Source of the DNA: CAZGRP01 sp964527995
GTDB lineage: Bacteria; Zhuqueibacterota; Zhuqueibacteria; Oceanimicrobiales; CAZGRP01
Length of the DNA: 64,000 nucleotides
NCBI GenBank assembly: GCA_964527995.1
Contig: CAZGRP010000003.1
Coordinates: 1 to 64,000 of the forward strand
Direction: 5' to 3'
Under the pieces are notes generated by a model. The model was not told the origin of the DNA. It saw nothing but the letters and a program-made list of their open reading frames with translations, and did not search any database. Positions 35,101 through 43,520 of this stretch are shown here, piece by piece. Made by a program: the position numbers and the translations under genes. Each line of letters opens with the position of its first letter. Positions within the stretch are counted from its first letter, which is position 1.

Positions 35101-35772
35101 TCAGGCGAACAGCACAGCGAGAATGCCCGTGATAAAGATCCCATCGAACGTCCCGGCTCCGCCGATCGATGCCACTGGCGCCCCCAGCCCTTTGATCTTG
35201 CCCAGATTGAGCAAGTCAGCACCGAACAGCGTGCCCAAGGTGCCTGAAATGTAGGCCACCCGCGGCAGATCGTGGGGTGACAGCAGGGCGCCAGCCAGAA
35301 GAGCCGTAAGGGGTGCGATCAGCACGGGCACTGCGATGCCGACTCCGGGCACAGGACGAGCGAATCTGTTCACCACGATGGTAACGATGGCGGCTGCCAC
35401 CAAAGGTGGAAAGATGCCCCCGCGCAGAAGCAACATCAGCGAAACCACGGTGGGAATCACAGCACCCCCCAAATTCACCGCGATGACCATACGATGGGCA
35501 GGCTCGATCTGGGGCACGAGGTAGCGCATGCCCCAAAACTGCACGATGCGGTGGGTGACCACCGGCTCCGATTCAAGCCTCAATACGGGCACATTGATGA
35601 GGCTCCCGAAGAGCGTTGCGTAGAGGAGCAAGAAAACCTGCCAGGGACTGAAGCCCAGCTTTTCAAAGGCGTAGCTGATAACCCCGATCTGAACGAAAAT
35701 CAGGAGGATGAGAAGCACAAAGACACCAAGCACGAAGAACAGCAGCACAAAGGGCGGATAGAAATACCGCAT
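35101..35772 (-). CDS. DUF1614 family membrane protein
   Basis: 223 residues with about six hydrophobic helices. It carries the family signature near the C-terminus, GTLGTLFGADLLNLGKIKGLGAPVASIGGAGTFDGIFITGI (quoted only to identify it), and the SLINVPV motif after the first helices. The function of DUF1614 is not known. AAAGGA stands 8 bases before ATG 35772. It lies between MscS (leftward, 139 bp away) and the rightward zinc-finger operon, with a likely promoter at 35898-35926. Confidence 0.88.
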   Translation of the reverse strand: MRYFYPPFVLLFFVLGVFVLLILLIFVQIGVISYAFEKLGFSPWQVFLLLYATLFGSLINVPVLRLESEPVVTHRIVQFWGMRYLVPQIEPAHRMVIAVNLGGAVIPTVVSLMLLLRGGIFPPLVAAAIVTIVVNRFARPVPGVGIAVPVLIAPLTALLAGALLSPHDLPRVAYISGTLGTLFGADLLNLGKIKGLGAPVASIGGAGTFDGIFITGILAVLFA

Positions 35773-35897
35773 CAGTCAAGTCCTTTCTCACTCTGTGAAT
35801 GCTACGGCGGCCATCCCATCCTCATGCCGGCACGACCTGAACAGACGAGACGCGCGGAGAGGCGAACCACCGGTGCCGGCTCATCCAGGGTTGGGCA

Positions 35898-35926
35898 AAT
35901 GTAATAACAAATCCGCCCAAATTCAA
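35898..35926 (-). promoter_or_regulatory. Probable sigma-70 promoter of DUF1614 gene
   Basis: On the minus strand TTGAAT, 17 bases, TACATT. It is about 125 bp before the ATG at 35772, in a locally AT-rich patch. Confidence 0.45.
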
Positions 35927-36027
35927 CCATCCATTTCAAAACCACAAGAATCGCCGGTGACGGGAATGTCGGAGCGGGAGCTCCTGTTTGAAATAGGCAG
36001 CCTAACTCATTCTTGCCGAGGTTGACC

Positions 36028-36315
36028 TTGAACCCAGAACTTTGGTCGCAACCGACCTCCAGTGAGCACAGCATATGCGAGCAAGTGCGGGCCTACGTCT
36101 ACCCCTACCTGGACGGCGAACTGGGCCCTCAGTCGGAACAGGCCGTCCGATGCCATCTGTTTGTGTGCCGCTCTTGCCAGGAGTTCTACGACACGGAGCG
36201 ACACTACCTCCACACCCTCCGCGCGGCGCTCCGCCGCCCTTGTGTAGCCCCTGCCGATCTCAAGACACGAGTTTCCTCTCTTCTGCGTCACCTGCGCGAC
36301 GAGAATAGCGTTTGA
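36028..36315 (+). CDS. Anti-sigma-factor-like zinc-finger protein
   Basis: About 95 residues. It has a zf-HC2-type pattern: Cys in HSICEQVRAYVYPYLDGEL, then CHLFVCRSCQEFYD, giving the His-Cys-Cys set that binds zinc in anti-sigma factors. No membrane helix and no partner sigma factor gene are present, so the partner is unknown. There is no ATG. TTG 36028 was chosen because GAGG lies 6 bases upstream; TTG 36013 would also be in frame. The stop overlaps a possible TTG start of the next gene, which suggests an operon of four rightward genes. Confidence 0.72.
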   Translation: MNPELWSQPTSSEHSICEQVRAYVYPYLDGELGPQSEQAVRCHLFVCRSCQEFYDTERHYLHTLRAALRRPCVAPADLKTRVSSLLRHLRDENSV

Positions 36316-36404
36316 TTCAAAGCGCGAAATTGGTATATTTCAAAGACCTTGGTGCTGCGAAATCTCGTCCGGCAATGACGAAAGAGGCTGTCCCTTTGCC
36401 CGAA

Positions 36405-37673
36405 ATGACCTGCCGCTATAAACAGATTGCTCTCTATCTTCTGGTGGGAATTTCCCCGCTGCTTTACTCCTGTACCGACCGCCCGCGTCGGAACCCATTC
36501 GACCCGAAGAACCCTCAGGCCATCGTCCGTCCGATAGGGCTGCGTATCGTCTCTGAGGAGCACGAGGTTCAACTCACCTGGCAGGCAGTCGGCCGCAGCG
36601 ACCTGCTGCACTACACAGTCTACCGTCGCGGTCCGGACGAGGCCAGCTTCCAACCCATTGCCCAGGTGCCGCCTACAAAGAGAGAGTTTCGCGATACCGG
36701 GCTGGAGTACAATAAAGAATATAGCTACCAGCTCTCCTACACAACTCCGCAGGGTGAAAGCGAGCGCTCGCAGCCAGTCAGCATCATTCCAGGGCCCGAT
36801 TCGAAATGGGTGCTCGACACGGCCACCGCACGCTTGGTGAAGCTGACTTTTGACACGCAGCATCTGATTTCCCGCGGTCCGGCCTTCTTTCGCCCCCTGG
36901 ACATGGCCGTGAGCCGCCGCGACCGCAGCGTTTGGGTAGGCGAAGGGCTGGCGGACTTTATCGACAAAATATCGAGTGATGGCACGGTGCAGCTACGCAT
37001 CACAGGAATCGACGAACCCCGCGACCTGGCTGTCAACCAGGTCTCAGGGGATTGCTGGTTCTATGATCCCCGGGCCCGTGTCCTGGGCAGAATCGATGCA
37101 CTGGGTCGCAACGTCGTGGCGTTCACAAGCAACCGCTTCTCCGGCCAGATGATGCTCGACGTCAACTCACTCACAGGTGAGGTGTGGCTTGCCGACGTGC
37201 CAGGCAAGACTCTTTTTCGGTTTTCACCGGGCGGTGTTGTGCTTGCCACGCTTCCGCTTGCTGGCACACCCGGCGCACTGGCCGTCTCGGTCGCCGACAA
37301 CGCCGTGTGGCTCTCAGATGCCGACAACCACGAGGTCGTCAAACTAAGTGCCGCCGGCAGCGTACTGGCGAGGGCGACGGGATTCGACGCAGTGGTCGAT
37401 CTGGCCGTCAACGAAATCACCGGCGAACTCTGGGTCGTGGAGCAGTCCGTCGCGCCTCGTAGCGGTCGGGTGATCCGTCTCTCCCCTGGCGGAGAGCGGA
37501 CCCTCATCCTGGATGATTTCACTGCACCAACCTCTGTGGCAGTCGATTTATTCGACAACAGCATCGTCGTCGGTGACGTAGCGAGATCAAGCGTGCGCAG
37601 AATCTCTGAGCAGGGTAAAGTCCTGGGGGAGTTCACCGACCTGGTGAGCCCCAGGATTGTGGGGATCGATTAA
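36405..37673 (+). CDS. Lipoprotein with fibronectin-III domain and NHL-like propeller
   Basis: The frame is open from 36312, but ATG 36405 gives an ideal lipoprotein signal: MTCRYKQIALYLLVGISPLLYSC with the lipid-carrying Cys23. RRNPFDPKNP follows, a signature of surface lipoproteins in this kind of genome. An FN3 domain is visible (GLRIVSEEHEVQLTWQAVGR, YTVYRRGPDEASF, EYNKEYSYQLSYTT). About six NHL/SGL-type repeats follow (PLDMAVSRRDRSVWVGEG, PRDLAVNQVSGDCWFYDP, VVDLAVNEITGELWVVEQ). It is likely anchored in the outer membrane as a binding scaffold. No enzyme residues are seen. No strong ribosome site is found for any of the starts. Confidence 0.82.
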   Translation: MTCRYKQIALYLLVGISPLLYSCTDRPRRNPFDPKNPQAIVRPIGLRIVSEEHEVQLTWQAVGRSDLLHYTVYRRGPDEASFQPIAQVPPTKREFRDTGLEYNKEYSYQLSYTTPQGESERSQPVSIIPGPDSKWVLDTATARLVKLTFDTQHLISRGPAFFRPLDMAVSRRDRSVWVGEGLADFIDKISSDGTVQLRITGIDEPRDLAVNQVSGDCWFYDPRARVLGRIDALGRNVVAFTSNRFSGQMMLDVNSLTGEVWLADVPGKTLFRFSPGGVVLATLPLAGTPGALAVSVADNAVWLSDADNHEVVKLSAAGSVLARATGFDAVVDLAVNEITGELWVVEQSVAPRSGRVIRLSPGGERTLILDDFTAPTSVAVDLFDNSIVVGDVARSSVRRISEQGKVLGEFTDLVSPRIVGID

Positions 37674-37686
37674 GGGCTTTCGTCCG

Positions 37687-39711
37687 ATGAAGAGACCTCG
37701 AAGGGATCCGATCAGCGCTTCGAGCTTCGTGGATTGTGGGCATGGAGACGACGTGCCTGCCTCTTCCCGACGGCGGCCGTGGCGCGCCCTGGTGGTGTGG
37801 CTTGGCCCTCTCATGCTGCTGGCCGCTGGATGCGGCAAGAATCCGCCTACGACTCCGCCTCAGTTCCAGATTGTAGAAAACCGCCGGTGGCAAAGCATCT
37901 GGCCAGTGGCCACCGAAGTGCGCTCGCTGGTTTTCAGTCCCGAGCGGCCCGAACTCGCTGTGGCCGGGACCGTGGGCGGAGGCGTGTTTCGCAGCCGGGA
38001 CGGCGGGCGCTCTTGGGGTCCGGCCACAGCCGGTCTACCCGTTCCCGACATCTTGTCGCTGGCCGCCGACCCGGTGCAACCCGGTGTTTTCTATGCGGGG
38101 ACGTGGGGTGGTGGTGTATGTGTCTCCCGTTCCGACGCGAGAAGTTGGGTTCCAGAAAACGGCAGCCTCGATGCCTCAACCATTTATTCCGTCTACATTC
38201 CGCCCTCCCAACCCGACGTCATCTACGTGGGAACGGACGCTGGCGTCTTTCGCAGCCCCACGATGCCACTCCTGTGGAAGCGGAGCGGAGCGGCCCTCAC
38301 CGGCGTCGATGTGTTTACGCTGACGGGTGATTCGCGGGACGCTGCCATCCTCTACGCCGGAACACGACAGGGCCTGTACCGCTCTTCGGACGGCGGACAA
38401 TCCTGGCAGGCGGTCGCCGGGCCGGTGCAGGGCGTGCCGGTGCTGGCCGTAGCCCAGCCACCGAACGCGGCCGGCCTTCTCTATGTAGGCACCTACAGTG
38501 TCGGGGAGCCCGGATTCTTCAAGTCGGCCGACGGTGGCAGCCACTGGAACAACGCCTCCAGCGGCATGGTCGGCCGGGTAGTCAGCGGGATCACGGTCGA
38601 CCCCAGGGATGAGCGCATCATCTACGCCGCGACAGAACGCGGCCTGAACAAGTCGCTCGACGGCGGCGGCAGTTGGAGCCTGGTGAGCGCTGCGCTCGGT
38701 GATCGGCCGGTGCAATTCGTCGGCCTTCACCCTCAACTTCCCGAACGCGTTTTCGTCGGCACAGCGGCGGGGCTGTTCATCAGCGAAGACGGCGGCCTCA
38801 CTTGGACCAGCGCCAATGCGGGTCTGGCCGAGCCCGACGTGCAGGCTCTGGCCATGCCTCAGCGGCAACCGGCCCCACTGTTCGTCTCCACCCACGAGGG
38901 CATCTTTATCAGTCGGGACGATGGTGCCAGCTGGCAGCCGGCAGACTCAGGGCTGGCGGTCTACGACGTACGCGCCATTGCCGCCGACCCCTCGGAGCCG
39001 CTGCGGCTACTGGCGGGCACGGCCGGTGCCGGCGTTTTCCTGACCGAAGACCAGGGGGCGCACTGGCAGCCATCGAACGCAGGGCTTCCCGGGGTGAGTT
39101 TCGTCAGTCATCTGCTGTTCCATCCCACCGAGGTCGGCCTGGTGATGGCAGTGATTCAGCCGCAAGGAGTGTATGTGAGCGAAGATGCCGGGGCGAACTG
39201 GCAGGCGCGTAGTGCCGATCTCAACGATGTCCAAATCACCACCGCGGCGATGTCGCCGTCGGAGCCCGAGACCATCTACATCGGCACGGCCCAGAGCGGT
39301 GTCTATCGCTCGGCGAACGGCGGCAGGGATTGGCAGCCTGCCAACACCGGTCTGGGAAGCCGCACGATCACCGCTGTCGCCGTCGACCCCCAGGACGAAC
39401 AAACCGTCTTCGCCGCCACCGATGCCGGGCTCTATCGGTCCACCGACGCGGCTGCCACATGGCAGCCGTTCGCCAGCGATCTGAGCGGCACCATCGTTCT
39501 CACCATCGCTTTCGATCAGTCTGACCCAAACGTCATGTTCGTCGGGACGCTGGGAGACGGCGTGTACAAGAGCCCGGATAGCGGGGTCCACTGGGGAACC
39601 ATCAACACCGGTCTGGCAAGCCGGGTTGTCCGCCGCCTGATCACGCCACCGGCCGATCCAGATCGGATCTTTGCAGTCACACCGGATGCCGGAGTGTTCG
39701 TGTTGCAGTAG
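37687..39711 (+). CDS. Lipoprotein with BNR/VPS10-type beta-propeller repeats
   Basis: About 674 residues composed of some fourteen repeats of the type GVFRSRDGGRSW-GPATAGLP-VLSLAADP-VFYAGT, the sortilin/BNR fold also seen in photosystem-assembly factor HCF136. A lipobox (LMLLAAGC) lies after a long N-terminus. A GTG at 37753 with GGAG 5 bases upstream would give a compact signal peptide, so the true start may be there instead of ATG 37687. It should form one or two large propellers on the cell surface. It follows the preceding lipoprotein by 13 bp. It lacks Asp-box sialidase catalytic residues, so a binding or scaffold role is inferred. Confidence 0.85.
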   Translation: MKRPRRDPISASSFVDCGHGDDVPASSRRRPWRALVVWLGPLMLLAAGCGKNPPTTPPQFQIVENRRWQSIWPVATEVRSLVFSPERPELAVAGTVGGGVFRSRDGGRSWGPATAGLPVPDILSLAADPVQPGVFYAGTWGGGVCVSRSDARSWVPENGSLDASTIYSVYIPPSQPDVIYVGTDAGVFRSPTMPLLWKRSGAALTGVDVFTLTGDSRDAAILYAGTRQGLYRSSDGGQSWQAVAGPVQGVPVLAVAQPPNAAGLLYVGTYSVGEPGFFKSADGGSHWNNASSGMVGRVVSGITVDPRDERIIYAATERGLNKSLDGGGSWSLVSAALGDRPVQFVGLHPQLPERVFVGTAAGLFISEDGGLTWTSANAGLAEPDVQALAMPQRQPAPLFVSTHEGIFISRDDGASWQPADSGLAVYDVRAIAADPSEPLRLLAGTAGAGVFLTEDQGAHWQPSNAGLPGVSFVSHLLFHPTEVGLVMAVIQPQGVYVSEDAGANWQARSADLNDVQITTAAMSPSEPETIYIGTAQSGVYRSANGGRDWQPANTGLGSRTITAVAVDPQDEQTVFAATDAGLYRSTDAAATWQPFASDLSGTIVLTIAFDQSDPNVMFVGTLGDGVYKSPDSGVHWGTINTGLASRVVRRLITPPADPDRIFAVTPDAGVFVLQ

Positions 39712-39723
39712 AGGAGGGAACAG

Positions 39724-40965
39724 GTGGATCTCAAGGAAAAGCTGCGCATCCTCGAGCGCCAGCAGGCCGGCCCGGCGACACCGGCGACCCGCGCCCTAGG
39801 CCGGCCGATTCAGGAGTTCCTTTCCGGAGAGGTTCGCCAGACACCCATGGGAAGCTGTTTCGTTCACAGCGAGAACTTCCCACTTGCCCACACCCACGGC
39901 GAGGTCAGGCTGCAAACCGCCTTGCATGTCTCATCCGAAAGCCTGAGCTGCGTAGCCAAAGAGGAGGGGTTTTGCGGCCGCACTCTACGCCGCGCCGTGT
40001 TTCTCGACACCGAAACGACCGGTCTGGCCGGAGGCGCCGGCACGTGTGCGTTCTTGATTGGCGTGGGCTATTTCGCCGACGGCGAGTTCCGTATCGAACA
40101 ATTCTTCATGCGCGATTTTCATGAAGAACGCGCCTGCCTGTTCCTGGTTCACGAGGCGATCTCGAAGGCCGATGTTCTGGTGAGCTTCAACGGCAAGTCA
40201 TTTGACGTGCCGATCTTGAGATCGCGGGCCATCACGGCGCGAGTCGGAGGATCCTTCGAACACGTGCTGCATGTCGACCTTCTCTACACCGCCCGCCGGC
40301 TGTGGAAGCACCGTCTCAGGTCCTGCACGCTGTCCCAGATCGAGCGATACGTCGTCGGCCACCACCGCCACGGCGACGTCCCGGGCGAACTTGTGCCGCA
40401 GATCTATTTCGACTACCTCCACAGCGGCAATGCCGGCCCCCTCGTCGGCATTTTCTCGCACAACCGGGATGACATTCTCTCGCTGGTGGCGCTGGCCGCA
40501 AAAGCCTGTCAAACCTTCGAACAGCCCCGCCAGCTCGCCACCAGCCCCGAGGACGCGGTCGCCGTGGGCAAGACCCTGGAAGCCATGCGGCGACTGGAGC
40601 GTACTGCTGAAGTGTACAAATCGGTGCTGGTGGCACACGGCAACCCGCCTCAGCTCGCCGGCATAGCTCTGCGGCTGGCGGCATGCTACAAGCGCCTGGG
40701 TCGCTGGCCCGAGGCCGTCGCCCAATGGCAGCAGCTCATCGACAGCGCCGGTTTCTTCCCCGACGCCTACGTGGAGCTGGCCAAGTACTACGAGCATCGA
40801 GCGCGCGACTTCCAGGCTGCCCGCGCCATCGTCGAGCGTGCCCTGGCAGCCCTGGAAATCCGCGAGGGCCTGCGAGGCGGCGCAGCGGACCGGCAGCTGC
40901 GCGCTGAGCTCCTTTATCGGCTCCGGCGTATCGAGCGCAAAGAAGCAAGACAGCGCCGGGCATAA
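39724..40965 (+). CDS. RNase H-fold DEDD exonuclease (YprB-like) with TPR
   Basis: 413 residues. The core shows the DEDD metal set: Asp95 and Glu97 in VFLDTETTGL, Asp160 in SFNGKSFDVPIL, and Asp248/249 with His245 in FSHNRDDILSL. A C-terminal part (residues 280-400) has TPR-like helices (LRLAACYKRLGRWPEAVAQWQQ). YprB-type proteins are predicted single-strand nucleases whose role is unclear. GTG 39724 is preceded by GGAGGG. It is the last gene of the rightward operon, 12 bp after the propeller lipoprotein, an odd neighbour for a nuclease. No signal peptide, so cytoplasmic. Confidence 0.88.
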   Translation: MDLKEKLRILERQQAGPATPATRALGRPIQEFLSGEVRQTPMGSCFVHSENFPLAHTHGEVRLQTALHVSSESLSCVAKEEGFCGRTLRRAVFLDTETTGLAGGAGTCAFLIGVGYFADGEFRIEQFFMRDFHEERACLFLVHEAISKADVLVSFNGKSFDVPILRSRAITARVGGSFEHVLHVDLLYTARRLWKHRLRSCTLSQIERYVVGHHRHGDVPGELVPQIYFDYLHSGNAGPLVGIFSHNRDDILSLVALAAKACQTFEQPRQLATSPEDAVAVGKTLEAMRRLERTAEVYKSVLVAHGNPPQLAGIALRLAACYKRLGRWPEAVAQWQQLIDSAGFFPDAYVELAKYYEHRARDFQAARAIVERALAALEIREGLRGGAADRQLRAELLYRLRRIERKEARQRRA

Positions 40966-41032
40966 TGATCGCAACCCGGCCGACGGCCGGCAAGGCTTGG
41001 GCTTCGAGTGAGCGTAGCTTCGAGCGGAGGAG

Positions 41033-41064
41033 CAAAAAGAAAAGGGCCGCGGTTGCCGCGGCCC
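41033..41064 (-). terminator. Intrinsic terminator of PPIase/M14 operon
   Basis: GGGCCGCGG-CAA-CCGCGGCCC, a perfect 9-bp stem, is followed on the minus strand by TTTTCTTTTTG. It lies about 30 bp past the stop of the leftward PPIase gene. Confidence 0.88.
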
Positions 41065-41092
41065 TCTCGACGTCTCGTTCTTGCGGTGATGA

Positions 41093-41635
41093 CTACTGAA
41101 TTCTCTTGAAGATGTGGTATCCGAGGCTCGTTTTGATGATACCGCTGATCTCTCCGGGCTTGAGCTTCAGGATCGCGTCTTCAAATTCCGGCAGGAAGTC
41201 ACCCTTGTGAAAGTAGCCGAGATCACCGCCTTCCTTGGCATTGGGGCCGATAGAATACTTTTTTGCCAGCTCCTTGAAATCGGCTCCCTCGGCGAGCTGT
41301 TTCAGGACTGCCTCGGCATCTTCGGACGTCTTCACCAGAATCTGCAGAGCCCGGTACCGCGGCCCCGCCAGGTCCTCGCGGGTCAATGTCGTCGACTCTT
41401 TCCAGATCCACCCTGTGACCGCGACCTTCACCCATTTGCCCTTGTCTTGCAGCACCACCATGGACGCGCCCTTGGCGAGGGAGCCGATCCGATCACCGTT
41501 GGGCGCGATCCTCAGGTTCTCCTGATCGGCCTTGACGTAGATGATGTTCCCCTTGACGTAGTCCGTATAGGCGTAGGCTGCCACAGCGACAAGCAACACC
41601 GCGACGACCAGAATCAAGCGCTTCTGCTTTGCCAT
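41093..41635 (-). CDS. Membrane-anchored parvulin-type PPIase with SH3-like domain
   Basis: About 180 residues. An N-terminal signal anchor (KRLILVVAVLLVAVAAYAYTDYV) precedes an SH3b-like domain (NIIYVKADQENLRIAPNGDRIGSL, WVKVAVTGWIWKEST) and a C-terminal PpiC/parvulin rotamase (ALQILVKTSEDAEAVLKQL, FKELAKKYSIGPNAKEGGDLGYF, FEDAILKLKPGEISGIIKTSLGYHIFKR). It would isomerise prolyl bonds in exported proteins in the periplasm. Start ATG 41635 or 41647; AGGGAG lies between them. Together with the M14 peptidase 6 bp upstream it ends at the terminator 41033-41064. Confidence 0.9.
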   Translation of the reverse strand: MAKQKRLILVVAVLLVAVAAYAYTDYVKGNIIYVKADQENLRIAPNGDRIGSLAKGASMVVLQDKGKWVKVAVTGWIWKESTTLTREDLAGPRYRALQILVKTSEDAEAVLKQLAEGADFKELAKKYSIGPNAKEGGDLGYFHKGDFLPEFEDAILKLKPGEISGIIKTSLGYHIFKRIQ

Positions 41636-41653
41636 TCCCTCCCTCATCGATGT

Positions 41654-43141
41654 TTAATTTCCGAATAGCACCTGGTGTTTCTTTGGTTTCAAACGCACGT
41701 CCAACCTTAGCGGTTTCCGCCTCGGCACCCTGAGGTTGGAAAAAACCTGGGGCAAGTAGCCCTCGCTCCGGAACTCGACGGTATACACGCCCGGAAGTAA
41801 GATGCGGTCGTAGCGCCCCGACCGCGGGTCGGTGTGGCGAGGGCGCACATACGGAGCGCTGTTCTCGACTACAGCGATCTCCGCGTTCAGAGGCGCTCCG
41901 GTCTCGGCATCGAAGACGTGTCCCGTGATTCCGGGGCCGTGCAGCCGTTCGAGAAGGTAGACGGCACCTTTGACGTTCTGCGCCACGATGCGGGAGACGT
42001 CTTGATTGTCCGGGAAGTAATCCGTCCCCACCTCGACGATGAAGTCGATGGTCCTCAGTGCACCGTACATCCAGATCGAGCTCTGCCCGACACGCCCGTT
42101 CAGCGGCAGCAGCGCATAGTGGCCCTTGCCATCCACGCGCCGGATGCGGCTGGCCATGTGGCTGGCGATATCCAGGATTACGTCCTCGTCCGGCGGGCGG
42201 TCGAAGTTCCCCCAGGGGAACAGAATCGACTCTCCGTAGCTGTGGTAGCCGATGCCGAAAACGAAGTTTTCTCGCAACGCCAGATCGCGCAGCGCCCGGA
42301 CCTCCGGCTCGGAGAAAGGCCGCCTGCCGCGATAGAACCAGCTTCCCGGGTAGCCATCCCCGCCCTGGTCCCAGTTGTAGTCGTAGTTGCGATTCAGATC
42401 CACACCGTCGATCAACGGATCGAACTTACCATCACCGTCATTGTCGCGGAGATTCTTCCGCCACCACGGAAACGGCAGGCGGTTGTCCATGACATACTTA
42501 TACCCCTCAGGATTGACAACGGGCACGAACCAGACACTGGTATTGTCGACCCAGTTCGTCACCCGGGGGTCGCGACCATATCTGCTGACCAGGTACTTCA
42601 TCAGGGCCAGTGTGATCTTGGCGCCGAGCGGCTCGCGGGCGTGGTGGACGCCGGTAAACAAGACCGTTGGCTCATCTTCATCCACCGATACATTATCGGA
42701 CACTTTTACGGCCCAGATCGGCAACCCCAGCCGGGAACCGACACCGATCTGCTCGAGCCGCACCAGGTCCGGATGGACGGCGGCGAGCGAATCCATGGTC
42801 TGCTCGATCGCTTCCAGGGATCTATATGCGGTAGGAATCCTTCGAGGGTAGCCCGATCCAGAGGTCCACTTGAGTGGGGAGCCACCGCTGTGAAGGGCCA
42901 CGACCTGCACCGTAGCAGGCCCGGCGCCGGCGCGATGACGTCTGCCGGAATCTTTCCTGGCGATATTGAGTTTCAGGCTGCGGAGCTTGCGGCTGTCTTC
43001 AGCTCTGGGCGGAAGGATACGCGTCGGAGGGCGACGCCCAGGGGCACGATTGCTGCGCGCCAGGAAAAGCAGGTAGGCAGTGAGAAGCGTAGATAATCCG
43101 AGGACGAACGCTCTGCTCGTGCTGCGGCTAGAGAGTCTCAT
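41654..43141 (-). CDS. Secreted M14 zinc carboxypeptidase with regulatory-like tail
   Basis: 495 residues. A signal anchor (AFVLGLSTLLTAYLLFLA) is followed by the M14 catalytic domain: zinc ligands His167 and Glu170 in GVHHAREPLG, His300 in GIGYHSYGESI, substrate motif DLNRNYDYNW, and general base Glu370 in DFIVEVGTDYFP. A C-terminal carboxypeptidase-regulatory-like beta domain (GITGHVFDAETGAPLNAEIAV) resembles carboxypeptidase N/E tails. It should cleave C-terminal residues from extracellular peptides. It is co-transcribed with the parvulin. Confidence 0.93.
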   Translation of the reverse strand: MRLSSRSTSRAFVLGLSTLLTAYLLFLARSNRAPGRRPPTRILPPRAEDSRKLRSLKLNIARKDSGRRHRAGAGPATVQVVALHSGGSPLKWTSGSGYPRRIPTAYRSLEAIEQTMDSLAAVHPDLVRLEQIGVGSRLGLPIWAVKVSDNVSVDEDEPTVLFTGVHHAREPLGAKITLALMKYLVSRYGRDPRVTNWVDNTSVWFVPVVNPEGYKYVMDNRLPFPWWRKNLRDNDGDGKFDPLIDGVDLNRNYDYNWDQGGDGYPGSWFYRGRRPFSEPEVRALRDLALRENFVFGIGYHSYGESILFPWGNFDRPPDEDVILDIASHMASRIRRVDGKGHYALLPLNGRVGQSSIWMYGALRTIDFIVEVGTDYFPDNQDVSRIVAQNVKGAVYLLERLHGPGITGHVFDAETGAPLNAEIAVVENSAPYVRPRHTDPRSGRYDRILLPGVYTVEFRSEGYLPQVFSNLRVPRRKPLRLDVRLKPKKHQVLFGN

Positions 43142-43520
43142 AAGGCATCAGGAGGATTGGTCAGCGAACCGTTTTCCGATCTCCGTGGGGACTTTTGGCA
43201 AGTTCCATGCCACTGCCGAATGCCGTCGGCGCCTCCTGACGATGCCGATGCCATTGGCCTGCGGCTCGTCCTCCTGCTAACACCAACGCGGACTCCGCAG
43301 CGGAAATTCCACCATCAGACAGGCCGAGATGGTGCCTGAATACACGCTCGCTTGTTGGTCCTAAGTCCCGCTACTGAATCCCCCAATCCTGTGGTCAGGC
43401 AGCGCCCCGATCCGGCGCCCTGCAAGAAACGACATACCCCGTGCTTGTATCCTTGCAACGAGAAAGCCGGTCCGCGAAAGGAAAAGAAGTATCTCGACGC
43501 GCCAGGGGTCGCCTCGCAAT
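43142..43520. other. Intergenic, no gene seen
   Basis: 379 bp between nuoN (leftward) and the M14 peptidase gene (leftward). No convincing hexamer pair, hairpin with T-run or reading frame with family signal was found. Confidence 0.5.

Noticed and set aside
41834..43096. 420-codon open frame on the plus strand
   Set aside because: It is antisense to the M14 peptidase, whose catalytic residues are all present.
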